Assembly: GCF_001044235.1 (NCBI RefSeq)
Contig: NZ_JYNL01000023.1
Coordinates: 107,662-171,661 of the forward strand
Reading direction: 5' to 3'
Source: Mycolicibacterium chlorophenolicum
Lineage (GTDB): Bacteria; Actinomycetota; Actinomycetes; Mycobacteriales; Mycobacteriaceae
Length of the DNA stretch: 64,000 nt
The number at the start of each line of letters is the position of its first letter. Position 1 is the stretch's first letter. The translations under genes were made by a program, and so were the position numbers. The notes below the pieces were generated by a model. That model was not told where the DNA came from. It made no database searches and worked only from the letters and a program-made list of their open reading frames with translations. This document shows, one piece after another, positions 40,505 to 49,874 of the stretch.

Positions 40505-42127
40505 ATGTCTCACAACTACGACGCTCTCGTGATCGGCGGCGGTCACAACGGATTGGTGTCGGCGGCCTATCTGGCGCGGTCCGGGGCTCGCACGCTGGTG
40601 CTCGAATCGCGCGGCTCGCTCGGCGGCGCGGCCACCACGGAGGCGCCGTGGGAGGAGGCCCCGCATTTGCGGGTGACGCGGCTGTCCTACGTCATGAGCC
40701 TGATGCCGCCCACGATCGTGCGGGAACTGCAGTTGCAACGTCATGGTTACAAGGTGCACCCGATGGGGCCCTATTATCAGGCGTTTCCCGAAGGTGGTTC
40801 GCTGACGATCTTCGAGGACGACCCCGCGCGGACCTATGAGCAGCTCGCGAAGTGGTCGAAGAAGGACGCCGAGGCCTGGCCGAGGTGGAACGCGTGGCTC
40901 GAGGGCATCGCCGACGTGATGGGCCCCCTGCTCACCCAGGTGCCGCCGGCCATCGGCTCGCGCCGGCCGTCCGATCTGCTCGAGCTGGCCAAACTGGCGT
41001 GGAGCCAGCGCGGCCTGACCGTGCGGACCACCGCCGACGTCACCCGGCTGCTGACCATGAGCATCGCCGACCTGCTCGACGACTGGTTCGAATCCCCGCA
41101 GATCAAGGGTGCGTTGGCCGTCAACGGTGTGATCGGCACCTGGGCCGGACCGTACGAGCCGGGCACCGCGTACGTGATGGCCCACCATTCCATCGGCGAC
41201 GTCGGCGACGGTCAGCTCGGCAGCTGGGGCTACCCCGAGGGCGGGATGGGCGCGGTGTCGGAAGCCATTGCGGCGTCGGCGCGCAGCTTCGGCGCCGAGA
41301 TCCGCACCCACGCCCGGGTGGCGCGTCTGCTGGTCCGTGGCGGCGCGGTCCGCGGCGCCGTCCTCGACAGCGGCGAAGAGATCACCGCGCCACTGGTGGT
41401 CACCACGCTGCACCCGAAAACAGCCTTCCTCGAGCATGTTCCGCGCACCGAGCTGCCGGAGGACTTCGTCACGGACATCGAGCGTTTCAAGACCCGCAGC
41501 GGCGTCGTGAAGATCAACCTGGCACTCGGTGAGCTGCCGAACTTCACCGCCGATCCCAGCAGCGGGCTCGCCGAGCATCACACCGGCTCGGTCGAGATGG
41601 CGCCCACGATGGAGTACATCGAAGCCGCGTTCCAGGACGCCCGGGCGGGGCGCCCCGCGGTGATGCCGTTCAGCGACGGGGTGATCCCGACGACGTTGGA
41701 CACGACGCTCAATCCCGATGGCACGCAGATCATGTCGCTGTTCACCCAGTGGGTGCCGGCGGACTGGGCGAACGCGCCGCACACCGAGGAGCTCGACGCC
41801 TACGCCGACCGGCTGATCGACCTGTACGACCAGGTCGCCCCCGGCTTCAAGGCCTCGATCCTGCACCGCGACATCGTCGGCCCGCACGAGATGGAACAGG
41901 AGTACGGGCTGATCGGCGGCAACATCTTCCACGGCGAGCTCTCCCTCGAGCAGCTGTTCCACATGCGGCCCGCGCCCGGTTACGCCGACTACCGCACGCC
42001 GATCTCCGGGCTGTACAACGGCAGCTCGGGGACGCACGCGGGCGGCGGGGTGTGCGGGATCCCGGGCTGGCAGGCCGCCAGGGCGGCGCTGGCCGACACG
42101 AAGAAGAAGCGCTTCAGGTCGAGATGA
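40505..42127 (+). CDS. FAD-dependent oxidoreductase, phytoene-desaturase/PYROXD2-like
   Basis: A 540-residue flavoprotein. The N-terminal Rossmann motif is V-I-G-G-G-H-N-G-L-V near residues 9-18, with L-E-S-R-G-S-L-G-G-A-A-T-T at 33-45. The C-terminal segment has G-S-S-G-T-H-A-G-G-G-V near 510. It belongs to the amine-oxidase/phytoene-desaturase superfamily, close to the PYROXD2-like group; the reaction is unknown. It starts 5 nt after GGGAGAGG and overlaps the acyl-CoA synthetase gene by 4 bp. Confidence 0.82.
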   Translation: MSHNYDALVIGGGHNGLVSAAYLARSGARTLVLESRGSLGGAATTEAPWEEAPHLRVTRLSYVMSLMPPTIVRELQLQRHGYKVHPMGPYYQAFPEGGSLTIFEDDPARTYEQLAKWSKKDAEAWPRWNAWLEGIADVMGPLLTQVPPAIGSRRPSDLLELAKLAWSQRGLTVRTTADVTRLLTMSIADLLDDWFESPQIKGALAVNGVIGTWAGPYEPGTAYVMAHHSIGDVGDGQLGSWGYPEGGMGAVSEAIAASARSFGAEIRTHARVARLLVRGGAVRGAVLDSGEEITAPLVVTTLHPKTAFLEHVPRTELPEDFVTDIERFKTRSGVVKINLALGELPNFTADPSSGLAEHHTGSVEMAPTMEYIEAAFQDARAGRPAVMPFSDGVIPTTLDTTLNPDGTQIMSLFTQWVPADWANAPHTEELDAYADRLIDLYDQVAPGFKASILHRDIVGPHEMEQEYGLIGGNIFHGELSLEQLFHMRPAPGYADYRTPISGLYNGSSGTHAGGGVCGIPGWQAARAALADTKKKRFRSR

Positions 42128-44133
42128 GCGCCCGCGCCGAGGCGGTCGCCACCATGCTGGGGGCCCGGTCGATTGCGGTGGTCGGCGCCAGTGCGCGGCC
42201 CGACAGTTTCGGCGCGCGGATGGTGGCCGAGGCTTTCCGGGGCAGCGCGCGGGTGCACCTGGTCAACCCGCGCTACGACAGGATCAGTGAACACCGCTGC
42301 GCCCCATCGTTGGCCGACCTCGACGAGCCCGTCGACCTGGTGCTGCTGGGCGTCCCGGACGCCGTGCTGGTCGAGCAGCTCAGCGCTGCTGCCGAGGCCG
42401 GCGCCCGCTCCGCGGTCGTGTTCGGCTCCGCGCACGGACGGCGCGCGCAGGTCGCCGAGGTGGCGCGGGCCGCGGGAATGGCGGTGTGCGGGGCGGGCTG
42501 CATGGGATTCGTGAACTCCGTCGACGGCGTGCGGGCACTCGGCTATCTGGAGCCCGATCCGTTGCCGCTCGGTTCGGTCAGCCTGGTCACCCACTCGGGC
42601 TCGGCGTTCTCCACGCTGCTGCGCGCCCGTCGCGGATTCGGTTTCCGGCTCGCGGTGTCGTCGGGGCAGGAACTGGTCACCGACACCGCCGACTACATCG
42701 ATCACGCGCTGCGCGACGACGGCACCCGGGTCATCGCACTGCTCCTGGAGACGCCGCGCTCGGTGCCCCGACTGCGCGCGGCGCTGTTGCGTGCCGCCGA
42801 CGCCGATGTCCCGGTGATCATCCTGACCATCGGCGGCTCGCCACGCGGCAGCGCGATGGTCGCCGCGCACTCCGGAGCGCTCGCCGGCGGCCGCGCCGCA
42901 TGGCAGGCGTTCTGCACCGCGACCGGTGCCGTGCACGTCACCGACATGGCTGAATTCACCGACACCATCGAGCTTTTCGCGGCGGGTCGGCGCTCCCGCG
43001 GCGGCAGCATCGCGACGGTCCACGATTCGGGAGCCGAACGGGCGCTCACCGCCGACCTCGCGCACGACCTCGGGCTGGACTTCGCGGCGTTGATGCCCGA
43101 CACGACGGAGGCGGTCGCCGCGCTGCTCGACGACGGGCTGACGCCGACCAATCCACTCGATGTCTGGGGCACCGGGGCCGACACCCGCAACCTGTTCGGC
43201 GCGTGTCTGCGCGCGATGGCCGAAGATCCCACGGTGGCGGTCACCGCGCTGGCGGTGGACCTCGTCACCGAGTTCGACGGTGACACCGCCTACGCCGACG
43301 CGGTGACCGACGTGGCCAAGCAGACCGACGCGCCGCTGGCGGTGCTCGCCTCGGTCGCCTCGGCGATCGATCGGCCCACGGTGCAACAGTTGCGCGACAA
43401 CGGCATTCCCGTGCTGGAGGGGCTGCGCAGCGGCCTGGCGGCGATGGGTCACCTGGCGGCGTGGCCGCGGCCGATCGATCGCGCACCGACCGCCGGGCCG
43501 GGGCCGACGGCGGCGACCGGGTTCGACCTGCTGAGCCACTACGGCATCCCGGTGGTCCCGACCCGCACGGTCGACAGCGTGGGCGCCGCCTGTGAGGCGG
43601 CCGCGCAGATCGGCTACCCGGTGGTGGCGAAAACCGCTGCCGTGCAGCACAAGAGCGATGTCGGGGGAGTGCGGCTCGGCATCGCCGACGAGTCGACCCT
43701 GCGCGAGGCCTACGGCGACCTCGCACGGCTGGGGCCCACGGTGACGGTCTCGGCGATGGCTACCCCGGGTGTGGAGGTGTCGGTCGGATTCGTCTGTGAC
43801 CCGGCGTTCGGGCCACTCGTGGTCGTCGCCGCCGGCGGAACGCTGGTCGAGTTGCTTGCCGACCGGGTGCTCGCCTGTCCGCCGCTGTCGCGAGACCGTG
43901 CGCGGGAATTGCTGGCGGCGTTGCGGATTCGCCCGCTTCTCGACGGCTGGCGCGGCGCACCGGCCGCCGATGTCGACGCGCTGGCCGACGTGATCGTCGG
44001 CTTCGGTCAGATGGCCGTCGACCTCGCGGACCGCTACGCCGCCGTGGAGGCGAACCCGGTGATCGTCTCACCCGGCGGGGCGGTCGCGGTCGACGTGCTC
44101 ACCGTCGAGCGCGGGGATCAGAACACCACGTAG
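42124..44133 (+). CDS. ADP-forming acyl-CoA synthetase (acetate-CoA ligase family)
   Basis: A 669-residue fused-subunit ligase. A CoA-binding domain (I-A-V-V-G-A-S-A near residue 18) leads to a succinyl-CoA-ligase-like domain in which A-A-H-S-G-A-L-A-G-G near 250 carries the phospho-histidine. The C-terminal ATP-grasp part (about 460-665) has Y-G-I-P-V-V-P and K-S-D-V-G-G-V. It activates a carboxylate with CoA, giving ADP and phosphate. The acid is presumably an intermediate of this island's pathway. Its 3' end overlaps the cupin gene by 16 bp. Confidence 0.85.
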   Translation: MSARAEAVATMLGARSIAVVGASARPDSFGARMVAEAFRGSARVHLVNPRYDRISEHRCAPSLADLDEPVDLVLLGVPDAVLVEQLSAAAEAGARSAVVFGSAHGRRAQVAEVARAAGMAVCGAGCMGFVNSVDGVRALGYLEPDPLPLGSVSLVTHSGSAFSTLLRARRGFGFRLAVSSGQELVTDTADYIDHALRDDGTRVIALLLETPRSVPRLRAALLRAADADVPVIILTIGGSPRGSAMVAAHSGALAGGRAAWQAFCTATGAVHVTDMAEFTDTIELFAAGRRSRGGSIATVHDSGAERALTADLAHDLGLDFAALMPDTTEAVAALLDDGLTPTNPLDVWGTGADTRNLFGACLRAMAEDPTVAVTALAVDLVTEFDGDTAYADAVTDVAKQTDAPLAVLASVASAIDRPTVQQLRDNGIPVLEGLRSGLAAMGHLAAWPRPIDRAPTAGPGPTAATGFDLLSHYGIPVVPTRTVDSVGAACEAAAQIGYPVVAKTAAVQHKSDVGGVRLGIADESTLREAYGDLARLGPTVTVSAMATPGVEVSVGFVCDPAFGPLVVVAAGGTLVELLADRVLACPPLSRDRARELLAALRIRPLLDGWRGAPAADVDALADVIVGFGQMAVDLADRYAAVEANPVIVSPGGAVAVDVLTVERGDQNTT

Positions 44134-44465
44134 ACCTTGCGAAGGGTTTCGTGGATGACCCAGGTGCCCGTCCAGCCGAGGGGGAACACCGCGATGTCCC
44201 CGGCGCCGACCTCTAGCGGTTCACCGCCGTCGGGGGTGACGGTCATCCGGCCCGAGAGCACATAGATGACCTCGTTCTCGTCCTGGCGCCAGTACGACGG
44301 GCCCGGGCTGCACTGCCAGATGCCGGCCGACCGCGCACCGTCGACCCACAACTCGACCCCGTGCACCGCCATCGCGCCGTCAGTGGCCTCGGCGAGTGGG
44401 CCCCAGTCCTCGAGTTCGGCGTCGGCGGCGCCGGGCAGCAGCGAGGTCAGAATGGCGTTCGTCAT
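44118..44465 (-). CDS. Cupin-domain protein
   Basis: A 115-residue single-cupin protein: W-R-Q-D-E-N-E-V-I-Y-V-L-S-G-R near residues 58-72, then P-L-E-V-G-A-G-D-I-A-V-F-P near 82-94. The usual first-motif histidines are partly replaced (E-N-E in place of H-x-H-x), as in the DUF861 group (ureidoglycolate-hydrolase-like cupins). The function is unknown. It is coupled to the upstream flavoprotein gene by ATGA overlap. Confidence 0.72.
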   Translation of the reverse strand: MTNAILTSLLPGAADAELEDWGPLAEATDGAMAVHGVELWVDGARSAGIWQCSPGPSYWRQDENEVIYVLSGRMTVTPDGGEPLEVGAGDIAVFPLGWTGTWVIHETLRKVYVVF

Positions 44466-45673
44466 CGGGCAAGAGCCTCCGTGGTCTCGGGGAAGGGCAG
44501 GGAGATCGGTTCGGGCGCCACCCGACTGTGGCCGTCCGCGTCGAAGCGGTCAAGCCCCAGATCGGTCAGATCGAGCCATGTGCACGCGCCGTCCCGCGCC
44601 AGATCCGCCGCCACCTGCGCGACGGCCGGACCCCACATCATGCCGTGGCCGGCGGCGCTCGCCACCACGGTGCCCTCCACCGGTCCGTCGTCGGTGAGCA
44701 ACGGCCCGAGGATCGGGAGGTGGTCGGCGGTGTAGTCGATCGTGGCGGCCCACGTGCGACGCAGGCCCACTCCCGCCGCTGCCGGGAACAACGTCTCGAG
44801 CCGGGCCAGCGCGGTGTGGTAGTAGGCGTTGTCGAACGACGTCGCGACACCCGGTGGTTCGTCGGGATTGCTCATCCCCCAGAGCAATCCGCCGGCCTCG
44901 CCGGGCCGCCAGTAGATGCCGGAGGTCACGTCGAACACCATCGGCAGCGCGTCCACGTCGACGTTCGGCAGCGGTGAGGTGACGACCACCTGGTGCCGGG
45001 TACCGCCGGCCGGGATCCGGGCGCCGGCCCGCGCCCCGACGTCGGCGAGTTGCGGACCGCCCGTCAGCACCACCCGGGCGGTGTCGATCGGCCCGTCCGA
45101 GGTGTCCACCCCGACGACCCGTCCGCCGGAGACACGCAGACCGGTGAACGTGCAGCGTTCGCGGACGTCGACACCGCAGGCCGTCAGCGCCGCGGTGTAG
45201 GCCAGCACGTTGCGCGGGGCGTCGATGTAGCCGTCACCGGGGGCGTACGAGGCACCGCGCGTCACCCCGGGCGCGAGACCTGTTCCCCGACTGTCGATGT
45301 CGTCGCTGGACAGCCACTCCACGTCGAGTCCGAGGGAGCGCTGCAGCGCGATCCGATCGTGCGCGGCCGCGACGTCGGCGTCGCTGAAACACGGCATCAG
45401 GTAGCCCTGGGCGACGAAGCCGCAGTCGAGGGGGAACCGGTCCCCGCTCGCGGCATAGAACTCCTGGGTGCGCAGGCCCAGCCTGATCGCGGTCTCGGTG
45501 CCGCCCTGCGCGCGCACCATGCCCGCCGCGCGACTGCTGGCGCCGCCACCGAGCGTCCGCGCCTCGAGCAGCACGACGTCGAGATCGCTGTTCTCGGCGA
45601 GCAGGACGGCCGTCCACGCCCCGACCGTCCCGCCGCCGACCACCACCACATCGGCGGTTCCGAAGCTGGTCAT
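44462..45673 (-). CDS. FAD-dependent amine/amino-acid oxidase (DAO family)
   Basis: A 403-residue DAO-type flavoprotein. The FAD motif V-V-G-G-G-T-V-G-A-W is near residues 11-20, R-T-L-G-G-G-A-S-S-R-A-A-G-M near 39-52, and the C-terminal G-H-G-M-M-W-G-P-A-V segment near 347. The pattern is close to sarcosine/dimethylglycine-oxidase-like enzymes that oxidise secondary or tertiary amines, which fits the Rieske enzyme of the island. I chose ATG 45673; a start six codons upstream runs into the operator at 45691. Confidence 0.82.
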   Translation of the reverse strand: MTSFGTADVVVVGGGTVGAWTAVLLAENSDLDVVLLEARTLGGGASSRAAGMVRAQGGTETAIRLGLRTQEFYAASGDRFPLDCGFVAQGYLMPCFSDADVAAAHDRIALQRSLGLDVEWLSSDDIDSRGTGLAPGVTRGASYAPGDGYIDAPRNVLAYTAALTACGVDVRERCTFTGLRVSGGRVVGVDTSDGPIDTARVVLTGGPQLADVGARAGARIPAGGTRHQVVVTSPLPNVDVDALPMVFDVTSGIYWRPGEAGGLLWGMSNPDEPPGVATSFDNAYYHTALARLETLFPAAAGVGLRRTWAATIDYTADHLPILGPLLTDDGPVEGTVVASAAGHGMMWGPAVAQVAADLARDGACTWLDLTDLGLDRFDADGHSRVAPEPISLPFPETTEALAR

Positions 45674-45690
45674 AGTACGGAACGCTGACA

Positions 45691-45710
45691 TAGACTGAAC
45701 GCTCAGTCAA
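45691..45710. promoter_or_regulatory. TetR-type operator at the acyl-CoA dehydrogenase promoter
   Basis: Perfect dyad GACTGA-ACGC-TCAGTC (45693-45708), identical in both arms to the one at 37233. TAGACT at 45691-45696 is a plausible -10 for the rightward gene. It lies between the divergent DAO-family and acyl-CoA dehydrogenase genes. Confidence 0.65.
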
Positions 45711-45727
45711 GAGGAGAGGCGGGCCGG

Positions 45728-46903
45728 ATGTACGGGTTGACCGACGAGGATCTGCGCATCCGCGACACGGCCCGCGACTTCGTCGAATCGCTGATGCCCC
45801 ACGAGGCGGAGGCCGAGCTCGCCGGCGGCCTGCTGCCCAAGGAGGTCACCGCCGAGCATCGGGCGCGGGCTCTCGCGATGGGGCTGTATGCGACCAACAT
45901 GCCGGCCTCGGTGGGCGGCGCGGGATGCACCGCGCTGCAGCAGATCCTGGTGCAGGAGCAGTGCGGCCGGGTCACCAACGGGCTGGGCTGGGTGATGGCG
46001 ACCCCACCGCAGTGGTGGCCCGACGTCGCGACCGACTACCAGATGCAACGCTGGCTGCTGCCGACCGTGCGCGGAGACAAGCACGAGGCGTATGCGATCA
46101 CCGAGGAGTTCGCCGGCTCGGACACCTCGGCGCTGCAGACCACCGCGCGCCGGGACGGTGACGAGTACGTGATCGACGGGGTGAAGTGGCATGTCACCTC
46201 CTACAACCTCGCCGACTACGTCTTCGTCGAGGCCGTGCTGCCCGACGGCCCGCATGCCGGCGACCACGTGCTGCTGGTGGTCGACCTGCCGTGGCCGGGC
46301 GTGGAAGTCGTTCGCTCACCCAAGTATTCGCACAACATCGCCGACGAGCACCCGATCGTCGCGTTCCGGGAGGTGCGGGTGCCGGTGGACAACCTCGTCG
46401 GCGCCGAGGGCGGCCCGATGACCTTCACCCAGGACTGGTTCCGCTTCGAGCGCATGATGGTCGCCGCGCGCTGCGTCGGCGCGGCGCAGCGTCTGCTCGA
46501 CGAGGTCACCGCGTTCGCGAAGGGGCGCATCGTCGGCGGCCGACCGCTGGGTGAGCACCAGCTCGTCGCGGGCATGCTCGCCGACAGCGCCACCGAACTG
46601 TTCGCCGCCCGCACGATGCTCTACGAGGTGGCCCGCGCCATCGACGCCGGGCATGACCGCAAGACCCTGCACGGTCAGGCCTCGATGGCCAAGCTGTACT
46701 GCTCGGAGATGGCGGGCCGGGCGGCCGACCGGGCGGTACAGATCTTCGGCGGCCGCGGCTACATGCGGGAGAACGTCGCCGAGCGGCTCTTCCGCGAACT
46801 GCGGGTCGAGCGGATCTGGGAGGGCGCCAGCGAGATTCAGCGCCTCATCGTGGGGCGTCAACTGATGAATCGGGGTCCGGCCGCGTTGCTCGATCCGGTC
46901 TGA
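45728..46903 (+). CDS. Acyl-CoA dehydrogenase
   Basis: A 391-residue flavoprotein of the acyl-CoA dehydrogenase family. I-T-E-E-F-A-G-S-D-T-S near residue 121 binds flavin, and F-G-G-R-G-Y near 341 and the C-terminal R-I-W-E365-G-A-S-E-I-Q-R contain the FAD site and the catalytic base (E365). It should introduce a double bond next to a CoA thioester, probably on the product of the ligase at 42124. ATG 45728 follows AGAGGAGAGG. The 3' end overlaps the opposite-strand permease by 59 bp. Confidence 0.9.
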   Translation: MYGLTDEDLRIRDTARDFVESLMPHEAEAELAGGLLPKEVTAEHRARALAMGLYATNMPASVGGAGCTALQQILVQEQCGRVTNGLGWVMATPPQWWPDVATDYQMQRWLLPTVRGDKHEAYAITEEFAGSDTSALQTTARRDGDEYVIDGVKWHVTSYNLADYVFVEAVLPDGPHAGDHVLLVVDLPWPGVEVVRSPKYSHNIADEHPIVAFREVRVPVDNLVGAEGGPMTFTQDWFRFERMMVAARCVGAAQRLLDEVTAFAKGRIVGGRPLGEHQLVAGMLADSATELFAARTMLYEVARAIDAGHDRKTLHGQASMAKLYCSEMAGRAADRAVQIFGGRGYMRENVAERLFRELRVERIWEGASEIQRLIVGRQLMNRGPAALLDPV

Positions 46904-48134
46904 AACCGAGCAGCCGCATGCCGTGATAGATCACCAGAGCGGCGATCGATCCGAGGGCGATGCCGGTGAACTGGAGATCGCCTGCGGTCCAGGTGAAGTC
47001 CGCGATGCCGATGACCAACGGGATCGCCGCGGTCATCTGGTTGACCGGCTGGGAGAAGTCCACGTGGTTGGTCAGCCAGATCCGCACGCCGAGAATGCCG
47101 ACCAACCCGTACAGCACGACCGTCGCCCCGCCGAGCACACCCGGCGGGATCGCCGAGATCGCGGCGCCGACCTTGGGACACAACGACAACACGATCGCGA
47201 CCGCTGCCGCGACCCAGTACGGCGCGGTCGAGTACACCCGCGTCGCCGCCATCACCCCGATGTTCTCGGCGTAGGTGGTGGTGGCCGAGCCGCCGCCGAA
47301 CCCGGCCAGTGTCGTCGCCACGCCGTCGGCCGCCAGCGCGCGGCCCATCAGCGGATCCATGTCGCGCTGGGTCATCTGCCCCACCGACTTGACGTGGCCG
47401 ATGTTCTCGGCGATCAGCGCCACCACGGCGGGCAGGAACAGCGGCAGCACCGACAGCGAGAACGTCGGGGCCTGGAACTCCGGCAGCCCGATCCACGTGG
47501 CGGCCGCGATGCCCGAGGTGTCGACGTCGCCGAGCACCAGCGCCAGCACGTATCCCGCCGCGACCGCGAGGAAGATGGCCAGCCGGCCGATCATGCCGCG
47601 GAAGAAGGCCAGCACCGCTACCAGCAGCACCAGGGTGACCAGGCCCAGCACCGGGCCCTTCTCGAAGTTCGTCTTGGCCACCGGCGCCAGGTTCAGCCCG
47701 ATCAGCGCGACGATCGCGCCCGTCACGACGGGCGGCAGGGTCAGGTCGATCCAGCGGGTGCCCGCGACATGGACGGCGACGCCGACGAGGATCAGCAGCA
47801 CCCCGACGGCGATGATGCCGCCCAGCGCGCTGCCCGCCCCGTCAGAGGCGACCGCCGCGGTGATGGGTGCGATCACCGAGAAGCTCGACCCCAGGTAGCT
47901 GGGCAGCCGGTTGCCGGTGATCAGCAGGAACAGCAAGGTGCCGACACCGGAGAACAGCAGCGTGGTGGCGGGCGGGAACCCGGTCAGGACCGGCACCAGG
48001 AAGGTCGCGCCGAACATCGCGACCACGTGCTGGGCGCCCAGCCCGATGGTGCGGGGCCAGCTCAGCCGTTCGTCGGGGGCGACGACAGCGTCGGGATCGG
48101 CGTGCGAGTCGACACGTTTCCAGGTGACGGGCAT
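46845..48134 (-). CDS. NCS2-family permease, uracil/xanthine (UraA/RutG) type
   Basis: A 429-residue transporter with 12-14 TM segments. L-G-A-Q-H-V-V-A-M-F-G-A near the N-terminus, A-E-N-I-G-H-V-K near residue 236 and Q-M-T-Q-R-D-M-D-P directly after it are hallmarks of NCS2 nucleobase permeases; a few members carry ascorbate. ATG 48134 is 10 bp after the SDR stop, so it is third in a leftward operon of isomerase-SDR-permease. The 3' end overlaps the acyl-CoA dehydrogenase gene by 59 bp. Confidence 0.85.
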   Translation of the reverse strand: MPVTWKRVDSHADPDAVVAPDERLSWPRTIGLGAQHVVAMFGATFLVPVLTGFPPATTLLFSGVGTLLFLLITGNRLPSYLGSSFSVIAPITAAVASDGAGSALGGIIAVGVLLILVGVAVHVAGTRWIDLTLPPVVTGAIVALIGLNLAPVAKTNFEKGPVLGLVTLVLLVAVLAFFRGMIGRLAIFLAVAAGYVLALVLGDVDTSGIAAATWIGLPEFQAPTFSLSVLPLFLPAVVALIAENIGHVKSVGQMTQRDMDPLMGRALAADGVATTLAGFGGGSATTTYAENIGVMAATRVYSTAPYWVAAAVAIVLSLCPKVGAAISAIPPGVLGGATVVLYGLVGILGVRIWLTNHVDFSQPVNQMTAAIPLVIGIADFTWTAGDLQFTGIALGSIAALVIYHGMRLLGFRPDRATRPDPDSSVDAPR

Positions 48135-48144
48135 CTGGGAGACT

Positions 48145-48906
48145 CTAGTGAATGTGGCTGCCTCCGTTGATGTCAACGGTGGTCCCGGTGAGGTAGCTCG
48201 CGTCGTCGCCGGACAGGAAGGTGATCACCGCGGCGACCTCCTCGGTGGTTGCGGTCCGGCCGACGGGGATGTCGGCGGCCAGTTTGGCCTCCTGCTCGTC
48301 GGTGGAGCCGACCCGGATGTTGGTGTCGACCGCACCCGGGGTGACCGCGTTGACGGTGACGCCGGTGTCGGCGATCTCGCGGGCCAGCGCCTTGGTGAAG
48401 CCGAGGATCGCGGCCTTGGCCGACGAGTAGGGCACCTTGCCGAACACCCCGCCGCCGCGCTGCGCGGACACCGAGGACATGTTCACGATGCGGCCCCAGC
48501 CGTGGGCGATCATGTCCGGCAGGAACGCGCGGGTCACCAGGTAGGTACCGGTGGCGTTGACGGCCATCACGGTGTTCCACAGCTCGAGCGTGGTCTCGAG
48601 GAACGGGACGGGGGAGGTGATCCCCGCGATGTTGGCCAGAGCGCCGACGGGCGGCAGGTTTCCCGACGCCACCTCGGCGGCGACCGCCTCGTGGGCGGCG
48701 TTCACCGACTCCTCGGAGGTGACGTCGATCGCGCACCCGAAGGCGGGCACCGCGTACTGGTTGCCGATGTCGGCGGCCACCTTGGCCGACTTCTCGCCGT
48801 CGAGGTCGAGGATGACAACGGCCCAGCCCTCGCGGGCATAACGCTGGGCGGCAGTCATGCCGATGCCGCGCTCGGAGGTGGCGCCGGTGATCACTGCGGT
48901 TCTCAT
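48145..48906 (-). CDS. Short-chain dehydrogenase/reductase
   Basis: A 253-residue classical SDR. The cofactor motif T-G-A-T-S-E-R-G-I-G is at residues 7-16, D-L-D near 36 suggests NAD preference, N-I-A-G (NNAG equivalent) is near 92, and the catalytic S-Y-K set is visible as S-S-V and Y-S-S-A-K near 160. It probably oxidises a sugar or polyol hydroxyl. It is 12 bp downstream of the isomerase-like gene. Confidence 0.88.
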   Translation of the reverse strand: MRTAVITGATSERGIGMTAAQRYAREGWAVVILDLDGEKSAKVAADIGNQYAVPAFGCAIDVTSEESVNAAHEAVAAEVASGNLPPVGALANIAGITSPVPFLETTLELWNTVMAVNATGTYLVTRAFLPDMIAHGWGRIVNMSSVSAQRGGGVFGKVPYSSAKAAILGFTKALAREIADTGVTVNAVTPGAVDTNIRVGSTDEQEAKLAADIPVGRTATTEEVAAVITFLSGDDASYLTGTTVDINGGSHIH

Positions 48907-48918
48907 GTCAGGTGTCTC

Positions 48919-49749
48919 CTAGATCAGTTCGGAAATCAGGTGCGCGGCAGCGGCCGTCGCCTCGGGTCGGTGGTCGTCGCTGATGTCCCGGGTTTCGAGT
49001 TCCAGCGAGAAGTGGCCGTGATAGCCGGCGTCGGCCAGTGCCTTGAGGCCGCGGCCGAAGTCCACGGCGCCGTTGCCGACGGAGAGGTTGATGTTTCCGG
49101 GCACCGCGTCGCGGATGTGGACGTGGGCGATGCGCGGGCCGAAGCGGGCGACATAGTCGAGCGGGTCACCGCCGGAGGCGACGATGTGGCTGAAGTCCAT
49201 GACGATGCCCACCTCGGCGCCGAACCTGCTCGTGAGCGCCTGGGCGCGGTCGATGTCGAAGCACAGCCGGTGGAAATGCAGCGACTCGGTCCACAACTCG
49301 ACCCGTGCGGCGGCGGCCACGTGAGCGGCGGCGATGAGCTCGTCGGCCACCCGGTCGAGGTCGTCGTCCAGTGACGTGACCGGTTCGTGGTCCAGACCCC
49401 CGCAGGGCAGCACGAGCGCGCGCGCCCCGGTGGCGGCGGCCAGCGCGACGAGCATGTCGAGGTGCCGGCGGCGCGCCGCCGTCTCGTCGGGGGTCAGGGG
49501 CGCGTTCAGGTCGCCGATGTCGCCGTTGATCGAGCGGACCCGTACGCCTGAGCCGGACACGGCGGCCGCGACGGTGCGGACGGCGTCGTCGTCCAGAACG
49601 TAGGGCACGTGGTCGCACACGCCGGGCAGGGCGCCGAGGTCGATCTCGGAAAAGCCCAGGCCGGCGATGGTCGCGAGGGCATCGTCGAGCTGCTGGTGCC
49701 GGAAGCTGATCGTCGAGCAGCCCAGCCGGGAGTGGAACGGTCCGGTCAT
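48919..49749 (-). CDS. Sugar phosphate isomerase/epimerase-like TIM-barrel protein
   Basis: A 276-residue protein of the xylose-isomerase-like (AP endonuclease 2) TIM-barrel superfamily. Probable metal ligands are Glu in W-T-E-S-L-H-F-H (near 145), Asp and His in V-M-D-F-S-H (near 179), and Glu in S-L-E-L-E near the C-terminus. Members isomerise or epimerise sugars, keto acids or inositols. I chose ATG 49749, which follows AGGAGG; eight codons upstream are open but have no better site. First gene of the leftward operon, opposite the MFS-transketolase operon. Confidence 0.82.
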   Translation of the reverse strand: MTGPFHSRLGCSTISFRHQQLDDALATIAGLGFSEIDLGALPGVCDHVPYVLDDDAVRTVAAAVSGSGVRVRSINGDIGDLNAPLTPDETAARRRHLDMLVALAAATGARALVLPCGGLDHEPVTSLDDDLDRVADELIAAAHVAAAARVELWTESLHFHRLCFDIDRAQALTSRFGAEVGIVMDFSHIVASGGDPLDYVARFGPRIAHVHIRDAVPGNINLSVGNGAVDFGRGLKALADAGYHGHFSLELETRDISDDHRPEATAAAAHLISELI

Positions 49750-49781
49750 GTCACCTCCTGTGATGACGGCCACAGTAGCTC

Positions 49782-49796
49782 AGTCGACTGTTGACA
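49782..49796. promoter_or_regulatory. GntR-type operator copy 1
   Basis: AGTCGAC-T-GTTGACA, a 7-1-7 dyad of the pattern TGTYGAC-N-GTCRACA with one end mismatch. It overlaps a second perfect dyad GTTGA-CAG-TCAAC at 49790-49802. It lies 33 bp upstream of the isomerase-like start. Confidence 0.55.
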
Positions 49797-49819
49797 GTCA
49801 ACTACCGACCAAGACCATA

Positions 49820-49834
49820 TGTCGACTGTTGACA
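49820..49834. promoter_or_regulatory. GntR-type operator copy 2
   Basis: TGTCGAC-T-GTTGACA, a 7-1-7 dyad matching the consensus at both ends. It lies in the middle of the divergent region 49750-49919. Confidence 0.6.
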
Positions 49835-49874
49835 TTGACGTGTGCGCGTGCTCACACTAGGTGACCTAGGCCAC

